A stretch of DNA of 64,000 nt from Aspidiotus rigidus (taxonomy: Eukaryota > Arthropoda > Insecta > Hemiptera > Diaspididae). The notes below the pieces were generated by a model that saw nothing but the letters and a program-made list of their open reading frames with translations, made no database searches and was not told the origin of the DNA. Of the stretch, positions 26,701 to 35,169 are shown in pieces. Location of the stretch: assembly GCA_035079385.1 (NCBI GenBank), contig JAVHKY010000054.1, positions 7,665,501-7,729,500 of the forward strand, read 5' to 3'. Both the position numbers and the translations under genes were made by a program. Position 1 is the stretch's first letter. Each line of letters begins with the position of its first letter.

Positions 26701-29700
26701 TTTTCTGAATAAGAAATGGAATGAAATATTATCAGATTCATACTTTTTTATTTTATCATTCTTTTAAAAATTGTAAAATAAAAATATAAATGTAAAATTT
26801 TTAAAATTTTCCTCTCCGTTTTATTATTATTTTTTTCCCCGTTTATTCAGAAACATCACAAAATTTTTGAACATCTTATTTTACACTTTTTCTTCACTAT
26901 TTTTTTTTTGGAATAAGGAAAAAACTTTTAAAAATTGATAAAAAATATTAAAATGATTATTTAAATATTCATTTTATTTAAAAAAAAATCTGAAAAAGGA
27001 ACTTCATTATATCTTGGGAAGAAGAAAAAAATCGAAAAATTTCTCATGGAGTACTATCAATTTATTTTTTCCGTAATCAATTTTCGTATTTTTCAATACA
27101 GAAAAATATAAAAAAATACAGACAACAAAAAAATGATGAATTTATTTATATAAAAAAGGATAAAATTTGTTGAATTTTCTCAATTCATTATCTCTTTTTT
27201 TTTCTCTACAAATTTTTTGAATCATAGTACAACGAAACATACGTAGCCTATTTAATTTTTATTTAGAAAAAAAAAAAAAAAAATTGAAAAATCATTTGCT
27301 ATAATTTGGAATTTTCTCTGAATTTCGATGCAAAAATAAACTTACCAAAAAAAAAAATTGAATTTTTTCGGAGAAAAAGGAAAATTTTTGATACTTTTTC
27401 TCGTATGTTTTTGTCATTTTTATTGAAATTTAAGAAGCTTTTATGAATGTAAATTAGCCGATTCATTACCAAACCTGTAATTCAGGCACCAAAAGGAGCT
27501 CTGAGATAAGAATGTCAAGTTATGCAGAGTCGCAGTGAGGTCCAACCACCATCATTACAATCAGTCGTTGGACATTCATTTATTTCGATTGCTAATACAA
27601 ATTTTAAAAATCCATCTCAATCACACCATCCACTTTCAATTATTAGAGGTCAGAAATGCCTCTCAATTTTTTTTGTAAATGAATCAAAACGCAGAGACAG
27701 CTCTTTCTCGAAATTGAAATACTTTTGTTTAGTAATCAAAACTATGCTGTATGACACATTCTCCCTTCGGTACTTTTCAAAAGATTGGTACTCCTCAACA
27801 ATAAATAATCAATACCTTCTGCTAATGGTGACCAAACATTCGCATTTACCTTGTGTTTTTTCTTTTTTCCTACTGTATTTAATACCATCGCGGAATCACC
27901 TGATTGCGAAAAGTACTTATCCAGCGGAACGTGTACGTAAAAAAATATCGTATGTTTACGTAGGTAGTTCGATGTTCAGTGTAGTGTAGTTGTAGTTTGA
28001 GGAAAATTATGTTCAGTTGTAATGATGCTTTATTTTCATTTTTGGCTCGTACGTACGTCTTTTTATTTTTTCTTATTTTTGTTCACTGTTTGCTTCATGA
28101 ACGAATAGACACACAAGGCTGCAAGGTACAGATGTCGAACTTTACACTCGCTGCAGTCCTCTGTACAAAAATATACCTTACAAATCGAGAATGCGCTTTT
28201 TATTTCGTAAAATTTGGCTCGCATTATAAAAATTTATATAACATACTATTAAATAACAGTTGATTCTTACTATTGCGCAGCATATAATATCAACTTGGAA
28301 GAAATGGACTGGCAAGTCAGGCTCAGTTTGTGGTTTGGATCCAAAGTACGTCTAAAACCATTCAGCGTAATACATTATCGTGAGGATGTTCCCCTCATCT
28401 CCTGTTCAATTTTCTATCATAGGTACTGTGAAGCCCCGGCATCGGTAGCACCGTACGAGTGGCCCGACGACATTACGAAATGGCCAATCTGTCGTAAAAT
28501 GAATTCTCGTTACCAAGTGCAAACCTCTCCGTACGATCAGCAGCGTTTCCAGAAGGACAAAATGACCGCTGAACATATGGCTTGTGAGGTGATCGGCCAT
28601 CCTTGCTGCATCGGTATTCACGGGACTTGTCGTATAACGACGCGGGAATATTGTGATTTTGTACGAGGTTACTTCCACGAAGACGCATCATTATGTTCAC
28701 AGGTTAGTATAAAGAATGACTTTTCATGCCGACTAAAGATTTTTGTAGTATTGCTTAATTGAATTTTTCTTTGTTTCAGGTATCCTGTTTGGATAATGTC
28801 TGCGGGATGATTCCGTTCTATTTTTCGGAAGTACCCGATCAATTCTATAGGTTGTGGACCTCGCTATTCATTCATGCCGGGTAAGGATTTTTTTTTGCAG
28901 AGATAAAATAATTACGCAAATGATATCAATGAAAATGAAATTATTATAAATTCTTGATCTTGATTTCAGTATTCTACATTTGGTAGTTACCGTCTTCATC
29001 CAGTATTTCCTTATGCGAGATCTGGAAAAGCTCACTGGTTCTCTGAGGATAGGCTTGATTTATGTCGGTTCAGGAGTAGCTGGTAACCTGGCGAGTGCCA
29101 TATTCGTTCCGTATAGAGCAGACGTAAGTTATTGCGATATTAATTTTAATTTAACCAATTGTCGATTAGACTCTTAATTGAAGAAACTCCAAAGTCGTCA
29201 TCCACGGCCCCGCCTAAAAAATTCTCTCAAACCTACTTCTCCAACAAGATTTGAAGTGGGCTCGAGCATTCGATAAAAAACCGATTTGTTGTTCATCAGC
29301 GTAGGTGCCCTAGGGAGCTTAAATATTCTTCCACTCCGCTCAAGATAATCATTTTACTTCTTCGCCTGTTCGGGGTTCAAAGTTGAGTCGAATTTTCTCT
29401 CGTCTTCTAACCTCTTGTTAGTCTTCTTGCCTCACTCTTTCTTCTTCACTTCTGAGTTCTCTCGTACCCATGGTCAACCTTCGAAAATTTTTTCAAGTCT
29501 TTAGAGAACGCTTCCAAAGTTTATTTGTAGGTAGTTATGGAATTTAGACTGTTTTGAAAAACTCAAAAATCGGTTCCGCGAAATAGAAACTGTAAATATG
29601 ATACCTAAGATAAAGATCTATTCATGTTTTAAATTCGTTTAATTTTCTTTTACAGGTTGGACCAGCGGGAGCACAATTCGGTCTTCTTGCCTGTCTGATC

Positions 29701-30090
29701 GTCGAGGTGTTGAACTGCTGGCCCATGCTGAAACATCCATTTCAGGCGCTCTTCAAGCTGCTCACTATCACATTCATGCTCTTCCTGTTCGGCCTGCTGC
29801 CGTGGGTCGATAATTTCGCTCATTTGTTCGGTTTCGTTTTTGGTTTCCTTTTGTCGTACGCTCTGCTACCGTTCGTATCGTTTGGTCCGTACGATCGACA
29901 GAAGAAGATATTCCTTATTTGGGTCTGTCTGCTGTCCAGTCTGTTCTTGTTCATATTACTAGTCTTACTATTTTACCTAATACCTATCTACGACTGCGAA
30001 TTCTGCCAGTATTTCAATTGTATTCCGTTGACCCGTGATTTCTGCGCTTCTCAAAATATCAACTTTAAACGCGAAGAGTATGTCGTATGA
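3800..30090 (+). CDS. iRhom: iRhom (inactive rhomboid, RHBDF family), 12 exons visible, N-terminus not identified
   Basis: Exons: 3800-3955, 4029-4136, 4216-4403, 22181-22330, 22417-22600, 23564-23638, 25080-25241, 28281-28345, 28423-28702, 28780-28880, 28970-29123, 29656-30090. All have AG/GT borders, and phases agree, giving 685 codons plus TGA. iRhoms are polytopic ER/Golgi pseudoproteases: in flies they lower EGF-ligand output through ER degradation, in mammals they chaperone ADAM17. Hallmarks visible: the KRKPSVAKM block of the cytosolic tail; [10 protein letters not shown] before TM1; a long Cys-rich luminal iRhom homology domain ([20 protein letters not shown]); then the rhomboid core. 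The active-site position reads GPAGAQFG, so the catalytic Ser of GxSG is absent, as the family expects. Human iRhom1 is ~855 residues, so the start is missing: an ATG at 3680 is in frame and open into exon 1, but an intron acceptor at 3799 looks better. The 17.8 kb intron 3 hosts another gene and many mobile elements. Confidence 0.95.
4590..5177. mobile_element. hAT-type MITE, CAGTGTTTCTC family, copy 1
   Basis: The element starts CAGTGTTTCTCAACC and ends GGTCGAGAAACACTG, an inverted terminal repeat of the classic hAT CAGTG type. The inner sequence also pairs (CGCGGCACA against TGTGCCGCGGC). Flanking octamers are CCCTAGCT (4582-4589) and CTCTAGCT (5178-5185), 7 of 8 identical, the target duplication size of hAT transposons. 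There is no transposase inside 588 bp, so it is non-autonomous. It lies in iRhom intron 3. Confidence 0.88.
5590..6350. repeat. Degenerate copy of the foldback-element arm
   Basis: This stretch resembles the arms at 15.8-17.2 and 19.5-21.9 kb. Shared landmarks are GTACCATCTGGGC followed by the 'GGATAT-T-A-GAGTGAT' motif at about 5610-5665, 'AAAATGTTCGTCGTAAAATTTT' with 'TTATCAGC-TAAAA-GTTCGT' at 5918-5995, and 'AGCTTGAAAAGCTTTTAAAAGTT' at about 6268. The last is the reverse complement of 20235-20275. No ORF of interest. Confidence 0.6.
6605..7045. repeat. Degenerate tandem repeat, unit about 25-30 bp
   Basis: Roughly fifteen imperfect units of the form 'GGGATATTGACCGGGAAATTCCTCAACC' succeed each other, with variation in length and base. 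Short open frames here are by-products of the repeat. It sits in iRhom intron 3. Confidence 0.75.
7046..8075. other. Intronic repeat debris, no gene seen
   Basis: This part of iRhom intron 3 holds no gene on the plus strand. Around 7690-7830 a 'GGTCACTTTTT' rich segment resembles 16720-16805. Around 8040-8065 lies GGATATGTTAGTAGG-GTGATACTT, the same outer motif found at 21.9 kb at the edge of the foldback arm. Confidence 0.4.
8076..8650. mobile_element. Degenerate hAT-type MITE related to the element at 25.8-26.3 kb
   Basis: The sequence begins with a close match to the terminal sequence of the 25785 element (GACCGGATTCCTC-GCATT). It contains the same repeated 'TGCCGAAAA' words, an AT-rich middle and an AGTGCCGAAA block near the far end (8630-8645). 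The distal terminus is eroded, so the right border is approximate. Confidence 0.6.
8660..9420. repeat. Interspersed repeat with GCGCACTTACTCATTTCTCTAGCGCAG core, copy A
   Basis: The core word occurs at about 8688-8720, 8898-8930 and, shortened, at 9150-9180. A 280 bp stretch is clearly homologous and co-linear with 31.9-32.3 kb, including 'TTTTCTATCTTTTTACCATAA' and 'GAGCTACATTCCA'. It is non-coding and borders the 3' end of the minus-strand gene at 9572. Confidence 0.65.
9572..12117 (-). CDS. Predicted secreted coiled-coil protein, three exons, family not recognised
   Basis: Spliced on the minus strand: exon 1 12117-12025, exon 2 11945-11742, exon 3 10612-9572. Borders are GT-AG and every intron is in phase 0, giving 445 residues and a TAA/TGA-type stop at the exon 3 end. 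Exon 1 alone encodes a hydrophobic leader ([20 protein letters not shown]) typical of a signal peptide. Exon 2 is a charged, heptad-rich helix ([19 protein letters not shown]). Exon 3 continues helical, then a basic linker (GRRRRNKK at about residue 175) and a C-terminal domain with several Cys and Trp. The gene is nested antisense in iRhom intron 3. I recognise no family. Intact frame over three exons and good splice signals argue it is a real gene; expression is unknown. Candidate AATAAA on the minus strand lies near 9490. Confidence 0.72.
12346..12675 (-). CDS. Immunoglobulin-like domain fragment
   Basis: The frame shows the spacing of an Ig fold: IILKC, then KTWYKG about 14 residues on, then [11 protein letters not shown]. 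These are the two disulphide cysteines, the core Trp and the D-x-x-x-Y-x-C motif. An AG before GTTGTAGAG (about 12656) and a GTACAT near 12402 could be exon borders, so it may be one exon of a host Ig protein whose other exons are absent, or a decayed copy. Its strand is opposite to the neighbouring Polinton polymerase, and it lies upstream of the minus-strand secreted-protein gene, about 230 bp away. No signal peptide is seen. Function cannot be told. Confidence 0.55.
   Translation of the reverse strand: MTLVVEEGNNIILKCVYDEQQFPYYKTWYKGENEMVEFSERVRLNLDNVLSVKNLNLNDTNVYRCVSPGNEFFTNLVVVKNYKGKPKKIMRYMNEKMKKKINFNNNYPP
12803..14875 (+). pseudogene. Polinton/Maverick-type protein-primed DNA polymerase B, broken (type A)
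   Basis: Three open segments, 12803-12994, about 12990-14366 and 14415-14743, read one homologous protein, with frame breaks near 12990, near 14366 and near 14740; further coding similarity runs to about 14875. Visible are an N-terminal extension with [10 protein letters not shown] and a C2H2-like cluster ([11 protein letters not shown]8-H). Exo I (YADFES) follows at about 13966. A zinc/HNH-like insert comes next: CHICERKL, then [14 protein letters not shown] and C-x-L-N-Y. The Exo II region has [11 protein letters not shown], then [15 protein letters not shown]. The polymerase palm (YxDTDS) is missing: sequence jumps directly to the element terminus at about 14876. These polymerases replicate Polinton-like (adintovirus-related) elements from a protein primer. 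This copy cannot encode an active enzyme. Confidence 0.85.
14876..15728 (-). repeat. Polinton-like terminal region, left fragment
   Basis: Read on the minus strand, this matches 53365-54010 in order and sequence: the cut '-AGGCGGG-CTTT', CTTTCCCTATGATAAAAATTC, the AT-rich block, the 'GATC-GGTATAAGAAAATAGAC' repeat, AACCTTTCTCTCTGTGTTTC, and finally the first ~24 codons of the small acidic ORF. The outermost ~290 bp are duplicated here: AACGTTTGTGCG to the GTGGGTTAAAG block occurs at 15340-15425 and again at 15627-15710. The junction with polymerase sequence at about 14876 marks an internal deletion. Confidence 0.8.
15760..17228. repeat. Left arm of a large inverted repeat (foldback-like element)
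   Basis: Two blocks pair with the reverse complement of the right arm. 15770-15850 and 16300-16690 pair with 21350-21900 (for example GGCGGATCGGTC-TGTGGTAAA, TTCTGTGGCACGTTCTAGCT, TTATCAGCTTAAAATGTTCG). 17030-17228 pairs with 19484-19660 (GCTCATGAAGTTGATTGAAT). Between blocks lie long poly-T tracts (15930-16200) and a segment related to 7.7 kb. No coding capacity was found. Confidence 0.75.
17236..18675 (+). pseudogene. R1-like non-LTR retrotransposon, reverse transcriptase and C-terminal zinc knuckle, decayed
   Basis: The 5' part is missing. Coding similarity starts at 17240 with SQYGFRAGR and [13 protein letters not shown]. It shifts frame before 17487, where [14 protein letters not shown] and the catalytic YADD follow, and shifts again near 18030 and 18255. 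The C-terminal segment 18286-18675 ends with C-x2-C-x8-H-x4-C ([18 protein letters not shown]), the CCHC knuckle of the R1/TRAS/LOA group. R1-clade elements belong to arthropods. At least three frame breaks and the absence of the endonuclease make it inactive. It sits between the arms of the foldback-like repeat and inside iRhom intron 3. Its G+C content is visibly higher than its surroundings. Confidence 0.9.
18676..19252 (+). other. 3' untranslated region of the R1-like LINE
   Basis: G+C-rich sequence continues directly after the RT frame. It holds a (TGC)n run at about 18718-18741, a short hairpin (GGCGCTC-AGGA-GAGAGCGCC, 18781-18800) and a purine block (18840-18880). It stops abruptly where AT-rich DNA and an inverted terminal repeat begin at about 19253. 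Open frames on both strands here are compositional. Confidence 0.6.
19253..19482. mobile_element. Small inverted-repeat element (MITE-like), ~230 bp
   Basis: ATTTTGTAATCAAACAATCA...TGTAAAATCTTACAGCAGCACC at the left pairs with the reverse complement of GGTGTTACTGTAAGATTTTACATGAATGTTTGATCACAAAAT at the right, giving ~45-55 bp arms and a ~120 bp centre without ORF. It lies just inside the right foldback arm. Confidence 0.65.
19484..21985. repeat. Right arm of the large inverted repeat, built of degenerate ~175 bp subunits
   Basis: The sequence pairs with the left arm (see 15760-17228). Within the arm, units that begin near 'GATATTTGGAAACAATCGATTTTCTGCC' and pass through 'AAAGCTCAGAAC-TCTGACAA' recur in the same orientation at about 20050, 20210, 21400 and 21550. 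The outer end carries GGATATGTTAGTAGGAGTGAT, also seen at 8.04 kb. Arms made of internal direct repeats are the hallmark of Foldback-type transposons. The AT-rich block 20384-20800 interrupts it. Confidence 0.65.
20384..20800. repeat. AT-rich low-complexity block with a 47 bp direct repeat
   Basis: (TTAAATAA)n-like sequence is punctuated by two identical copies of CTCTACCCCGTGGGTGATTC...CCCCGCGTAA, at about 20384-20430 and 20623-20669. A third, variant start (CGCGAGTACCCCC) lies at 20350. Confidence 0.75.
22181..25241 (+). CDS. iRhom: iRhom exons 4-7 (juxtamembrane region, TM1, start of iRhom homology domain)
   Basis: Exons 22181-22330, 22417-22600, 23564-23638 and 25080-25241. Exon 4 holds the basic juxtamembrane stretch ending [14 protein letters not shown]. 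Exon 5 carries DHRPFFTYW followed by the first membrane segment. Exons 6 and 7 begin the luminal domain, with [15 protein letters not shown] and a [12 protein letters not shown] cysteine block, all matching the RHBDF family order. Confidence 0.93.
22681..23136. mobile_element. hAT-type MITE, CAGTGTTTCTC family, copy 2
   Basis: It starts CAGTGTTTCTCGACC and ends CCGGTCGAGAAATACTG, and is co-linear with the element at 4590 (GCGGCACAGCATTT, 'CCATAAAAGATGGCTATATGA'), but shorter. No exact 8 bp target duplication is visible. It lies in the intron after iRhom exon 5. Confidence 0.8.
25785..26338. mobile_element. hAT-type MITE with TAGAGCCCGG termini
   Basis: The ends TAGAGCCCGGATTCCTCGGC and GCCGAAAAATCCGGGCTCTA are inverted repeats. 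Flanking octamers GTCATATC (25777-25784) and GTCATGTC (26339-26346) agree at 7 of 8 positions, fitting a hAT target duplication. Inside, the word TGCCGAAAA recurs near both ends; the middle is AT-rich without a transposase. It lies in the intron between iRhom exons 7 and 8. Confidence 0.87.
26350..27480. other. Very AT-rich intron segment
   Basis: Long runs of A and T dominate and no gene, repeat boundary or splice-competent exon is visible. It belongs to the intron between iRhom exons 7 and 8. The open frames at 27.5-28.26 kb downstream show no recognisable domain. Confidence 0.5.
28281..30090 (+). CDS. iRhom: iRhom exons 8-12 (Cys-rich luminal domain and rhomboid core)
   Basis: Exons 28281-28345, 28423-28702, 28780-28880, 28970-29123, 29656-30090. 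They encode [45 protein letters not shown], then [13 protein letters not shown] and GPAGAQFG in the rhomboid fold, and a last histidine helix ([12 protein letters not shown]). The protein ends with a short Cys-containing luminal tail and TGA at 30088-30090. Confidence 0.95.
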
Positions 30091-31660
30091 CAATGGTGTT
30101 GGCTACGGTTTTGCCGTAAAACCGTGCCTTCTTGCGTCACTTATTTCTTTATTTCTCTCGCGTCGGCGAAGCTATTCTTTTATTTTACATCGTCGATATT
30201 AGATTTTTCATTTTATACGAACTTCGTTAAAATTAAGAGGATAAAGAAACGTACATTTTTATTTACTATAATCGATTTTTTAATCAAATCTAAATTTACG
30301 AAGTTTTTGTTTTTGTAAAGTTGATTGTTTTTTTTTTTCTCTCTTTGTTTTTGTTTTTGTACAACGCTTGGGCTGGTTTTTCGGTTTTCGAAATATATAG
30401 CGGTATATAACTTATCCCTTGATGATGCTAATAATTATTAAAAAGTTACCTCGAGTGAAGGCAAACCGTGGAAGGTGTATTGTTTTTCACAGAATGTTTG
30501 GTTCAATGTAATTTTGAAATTATTTTAATTATTCCAAAATATTATGCTGTGATCCTCGTCGACATACTCTCACATGCAATAGAGATACTCCATTGCCGAT
30601 TTAAAAATATTTATTATTATATAATATCCCGCATTGTACGCTTCTGCTGAATTCTTATCAAGATATTCTTCCTCGAGTCATTTTGTGCGCGCCACATATA
30701 AATTTATATAAGTTTGCTGTTCCGCTCCAGTATCATCCAAAATCGGAAGCCACTGTCTTAGTATTTTATTTTTTTCTTGTGATACTCATTAGTGTGCGCA
30801 TGTACTTATTTTATCATTTGTTATTTCTTTTTATTTGATAATTTTTCTGAAGTTACGTACAAAAATGTTTGTTCCGCACATCATTTCTATCAAGAATGAT
30901 GCACCATCTCGTACTTTAATGCTTCTACAGTATTATAAATCCAACGAGCGTTACCTTTTTATTTTGTTTTCCAAGTTCCATATCCAGTATTTCATTACAC
31001 TAGCTTAATTCAGAAAGTTTACGTTTTCATTATCATTTTTTTTTTTCTTTTTAAGAATCCGCTTGTTGATGATTATACTCTCGTATATTTTTTCCTCTCG
31101 TTTTTGTATGTAGATTGTACATATAGGTATATAACTTTTATTGTAGTAGCGAATGAACAAAACGGTATCGAATCTTACAAAAGTTTTTCTCCTCAACTCT
31201 GATATCCTTCTTTTGAAAAAATGTATTCTGTAAACAGATATCGGCTGTCTATTTTATACCAGCTTACCACTTTTGAATTCTTCTCCGATTGTAAAAATTT
31301 TGAAAAGTAGTAAATTTTTGAATTTCGGAAACACGCGGCTATCATTGTACGCAATTCTTGACTTTTTTTCTCTGTGTACGCAGTATTTTAATAATACGTA
31401 TCATGTCGATATCGTAAAATACTTCAGATTTAATTTCTGTTGCAACTGATTGACCGATGTAATAATCGTTCTAACAGTAATGGATACATCGATGAACAGT
31501 TCACGAGTAGGTGTAGACTGCGATGAATCTTTATTGTTGGAATATTATCTGCATTGTAATACTCGTACTTGATCTATTTTTATCCTGGTATTGTATTACA
31601 ATTACTGTATTTTATTGGGTATTTTTTATTATATCAATAAAAATACAGGAAAATGTACTG
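30091..31660 (+). other. Probable iRhom 3' untranslated region
   Basis: AT-rich, non-repetitive sequence follows the iRhom stop codon. The first strong polyadenylation signal, AATAAA at 31636-31641, is followed by a GT-containing stretch and a T-run; a second AATAAA is at 31754-31759. Open frames within are short and lack domains. Confidence 0.55.
31636..31641 (+). terminator. Candidate iRhom polyadenylation signal
   Basis: AATAAA about 1.55 kb after the iRhom stop, followed within 30 bases by TGTAATG and a T-rich tract. An alternative signal is at 31754-31759. Confidence 0.5.
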
Positions 31661-31829
31661 TAATGTTTTTTTTTTTTTTTTTTTTTTTACTGTTGAAAAT
31701 ATATTATATTGACCAAAGCCTTATCATAAACATAAATTTCTGTATAGTATTACAATAAAATTGTATTTCTCATTGCGTTTGTTTTGTATTTAGAACAATT
31801 AAGAAGGGCTTCTAACGTTACAGGGTTAC

Positions 31830-32560
31830 TAGCAATTGCAATTGTCGGGACTTCAAGGTTTGGAGAAATTAAAAAATAAATGTACCAGTAGACGAGAAAT
31901 ATTCTTCCTGGCGCACTTACTCATTTCTCTAACGCAGACCGCAATTTTCTCAATGTTCAACCTCTCCAAAAATCCTAGAAATCATCCAATTTTATCTGTA
32001 TATTTCACTGTTTTTGAACCAAATATGAATCATTTCACCCTTTTTTCTTCCATGCTAGTTCAAAAATTTCAGAACTTTTGTATTAATTTTGCACCAATTT
32101 TCTATCTTTTTACTATAAATGAATGTCTCCTCGTGTGAGCTGCATTCCATTACTCCTAAAATACGAGAAATTCAAATGTTTTTTGTTCTGGAGCACTTAC
32201 TGATTTCTCTAGCGCAGACTAGTTATCTATCATTTTTCTTGTTACTTTTATAAATCACTGATTTCACTGATTTTAAAATTTCTTCCTGGTACACTAACTA
32301 ACTTTTCTAGCGCAGACTACTTTTTGTCATTTTTCTCATCACTTTCATAAATCATCAATGATCGGAGATAATGAAGAGTAGGGGTTAATTTCTCACATTT
32401 TTTATAGAATTTCAAAAATCTTAAAAAAAAAACGCAGGGATTAATTTCTCTCAATTTTTTCATTCAATTTTAATAATCCTAGAACTAATGAAGTCTTACA
32501 AACTCTCCTTTCAGTTCAATACGTCATGATTTACTTTTCTCTCTTTCCAACGCACAGCAA
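31830..32560. repeat. Interspersed repeat with GCGCACTTACTCATTTCTCTAACGCAG core, copy B
   Basis: Core words at about 31912-31938, 32192-32218 and 32290-32315 recur at ~280 and ~100 bp spacing. The segment 31910-32220 is co-linear with 8690-8935. It is non-coding. Confidence 0.65.
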
Positions 32561-32879
32561 AACACTATAATTCCTTCTCTCTCTAACTAATGGTGTCTTA
32601 TGTACCCTTCTTTAAGTTCACTTTGTATACAGTACATGTCAGCATGAGTGCTCCCACGTGGATTTCAATGGTTTAACATGACCGAATTCTAGTCATGAAG
32701 GAACGTTTAAACTTATTTTTTAGTTTAACGTTATTAGCATTACTAAAAATGGGTATAATTCGTCAGCAGTATGCAACACTGGAAAAAAAATTTGGAATTT
32801 TCTGATTCAAAAATTAAAACTAGCGCTCCTTGTGATCAAACTCCAAACAATCGATTTCTAGCTTCGAACTTCCAAAAAC

Positions 32880-33357
32880 GACGGCGACGGCTTCCTTAAC
32901 GAAGTTGAGCGAGGAACGCTGGGAACCTGTTTTATGAGTCATATAAGATTTGGTATTGAGAATTCAAAAATTTGGAATTTTCTTATTCAAAACTGACACT
33001 AGCGCTCCTTGTGATTAAACTACAAACCATGCTCCAAACGATCGATTTCTAGCTTCCAACTTCCAAAAACAACGGCAAGCCTTGATCTAGATAAAGCTAG
33101 TATAAAGAAGGCCGACACCTACTATAAGCCTAGTATAATATAGTTTGAGGGTAAAATTTTCTCGAAACTCGAGCTATATATGATAGGAGCGGGACTTGGA
33201 AAAATTTTGATTCTCGAGCTATATGTGATAGAAGGGGACAGAAAAATTCCTATCATACATGGCTCGAGAGTTGAAATTTTTCTGTTTTTTGTTGGACGGC
33301 GCACGGCAAATTTCTCAAAAAGCCCCCCATAGAACAGGTTCCCTGTTAATATATCTT
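32880..33357. repeat. GGACGGCGCACGGC / GTTCCCTGTTAA repeat family, first cluster
   Basis: GGCTTCCTTAACGAAGTT-AGCGAGGAACGC-GGGAACCTGTTTTATGA at 32890-32940 recurs at about 34202-34255 and 34783-34832. The companion GGACGGCGCACGGC...ACAGGTTCCCTGTTAA at 33293-33350 recurs at about 34150, 34700-34775 and 35115-35180. The two words are partly inverted with respect to each other. Confidence 0.65.
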
Positions 33358-33858
33358 TCAACAGCCTACAACAATAGAGTCTACTACTGAATGATATTAT
33401 AAGTAAGTATGGGTTGCGTGAGTGAATCAAAAAAGGTAAAAATTGAATCTAAACATGATACCTGCAGAGAATTGTTACTTCATACCCTTTTAATCCCATA
33501 TTTTATTGTGTGCTTGTGTGAGTGTGTCAGCAGCCTGTATGTGTAAAATATGCTTTTTAAAGGTGAAAATGGACATAATACCTTTTTACCTCTGAAGATA
33601 AAAACGTAGTAATGAGTTGATTCAACTATTGAATTGGAGAAAAACGGTTTTATATCCATTTTCACCTCTAAACAGCATATTACACATACAAGCTGCTGAC
33701 ACACTCACACAAACACACAACAAAATAAAAGGGTATGAACTAACAATTCTCTGCAGGTATCATGTTTAGATTCAATTTTTACCTTTTCTGATTCACTCAC
33801 GCAACCCATACTTACTTATAATATCATTCAGTAGTAGACTCTATTGTTGCAGGCTGTT
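33358..33858. repeat. Large palindrome, arms ~215 bp
   Basis: 33358-33575 (TCAACAGCCTACAACAATAG through CAGCAGCCTGTATGTG and GGTGAAAATGGA) is the reverse complement of 33645-33858, with only scattered mismatches and a ~70 bp spacer. A third, partial copy follows at 33862-34015 in direct orientation to the left arm. No ORF explains it. Confidence 0.85.
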
Positions 33859-34295
33859 ATATTTTGTTGTGTACTTGTGTGAGTGTGTCAGCAGCCTATA
33901 TGTGTAAAATATGCTTTTTAAAAGATGAAGATGGACATAATACCTTTTCAGTTCTGGAGATAAAACGGTATCCTTTTCCAACTTTAAACAGCATATTTTA
34001 CACATACCACCATAAGCCTAGTGTAATATAGTTTGAGAGTCTAAATTTTTCTCGAATCTCAAGCTATATATGATAGCTCGAGAGTCGAAATTTTTCCAAT
34101 TCCCTCTCCTATCATATATGGCTTGAGAGTCGATATTTTCCCAAGTTTTTTGCTGGACGGCGCACGGCGGACGGCGCGGAGCACGGCGAATTTCTCAAAA
34201 ATTACGGCTTCCTTAACGAAGTTAAACGAGGAACGCAGGGAACCTGTTTTATGATTCGAATGAGATTTGGTATTGAAAATTCAAGGAAGCCTAGA

Positions 34296-34690
34296 TCATA
34301 TATAGCTCGACAGTCGAAATTTTTCCAAGTCCCCCTTCTATCATATATAGCTCGAGAGTCGAAATTTTTCTAAGTCCCTCTCCTATCATATATGGCTCGA
34401 GAGTCGGAATTTTTCCAAGTCCCCCTTCTATCATATATAGCTCGAGAGTCGAAATTTTTCTAAGTTCCCCTCCTATCATATATAGCTCGAGAGTCGAAAT
34501 TTTTCTAAGTCCCTCTCCTATCATATATGGCTCGAGAGTCGAAATTTTTCTAAGTCCCCCTTCTATCATATATGGCTCGAGAGTCGAAATTTTTCTAAGT
34601 CCTCCTCCTATCATATATAGCTTGAGAGTCGAAATTTTTCTAAGTCCCTCTCCTATCATATATGGCTCGAGGGTCGAAATTTTTCCAAGT
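34296..34690. repeat. 45 bp minisatellite, about nine units
   Basis: Unit: CTCGAGAGTCGAAATTTTTC followed by TAAGTCCCTCTCCTATCATATATGG. Units differ by a few bases. Because 45 is divisible by three, one minus-strand frame stays open through the array with a 15-residue period, but no other coding evidence exists. Single or few units also occur at 33165-33260, 34055-34135, 34935-35100 and 20790-20850. Confidence 0.9.
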
Positions 34691-35169
34691 TTTTCGCTGG
34701 ACGGCGCACGGCGGACGGCGGACGGCGGACGCCAGATTTCTCAAATAGCCCCCCATAAAACAGGTTCCCTGTTAAAACGACGGCTTCCTTAACGAAGTTA
34801 AACGAGGAACGCAGGGAACCTGTTTTATGAGTCGAATGGGATTTGGTATTGAAAATTCAAGGAAGCCTAGACCTAGATAAAGATAGTATAAAGAAGGCCT
34901 AGACCTACTATAAGCCTATCATAATATAGTTTGAGAATCTAAATTTTTCTCGCTCGAGAGACGAAATTTTTCCAAGTCCCTCTCCTATCATGGCTCGAGA
35001 GTCGAAATTTTTCTAAGTCCCCCTTCTATCATATATAGCTCGAGAATCGAAATTTTTCCAAGTCCCCCTCCTGTCATATATAGCTCGAGAGTCGAAATTT
35101 TTCTAAGTTTTTCGCTGGACGGCGCACGGCGGACGCCAGATTTCTCAAATAGCCCCTCATAAAACAGGT

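Noticed and set aside
27522..28263. Extra iRhom or nested coding frames in the intron before exon 8
   Set aside because: Two frames of 155 and 88 codons lack any domain and fit neither the family alignment nor the phases; the neighbouring exons splice in phase without them.
30124..30650. Small ORFs after iRhom
   Set aside because: Short, AT-rich and inside the likely 3' UTR; no recognisable domain.
34291..34659. 122-residue repetitive protein on the minus strand
   Set aside because: The open frame follows from a 45 bp unit being a multiple of three; no start context, domain or splicing evidence.
34296..34690. CRISPR-like array
   Set aside because: Units are contiguous 45 bp repeats without unique spacers, in a eukaryotic context; it is a minisatellite.
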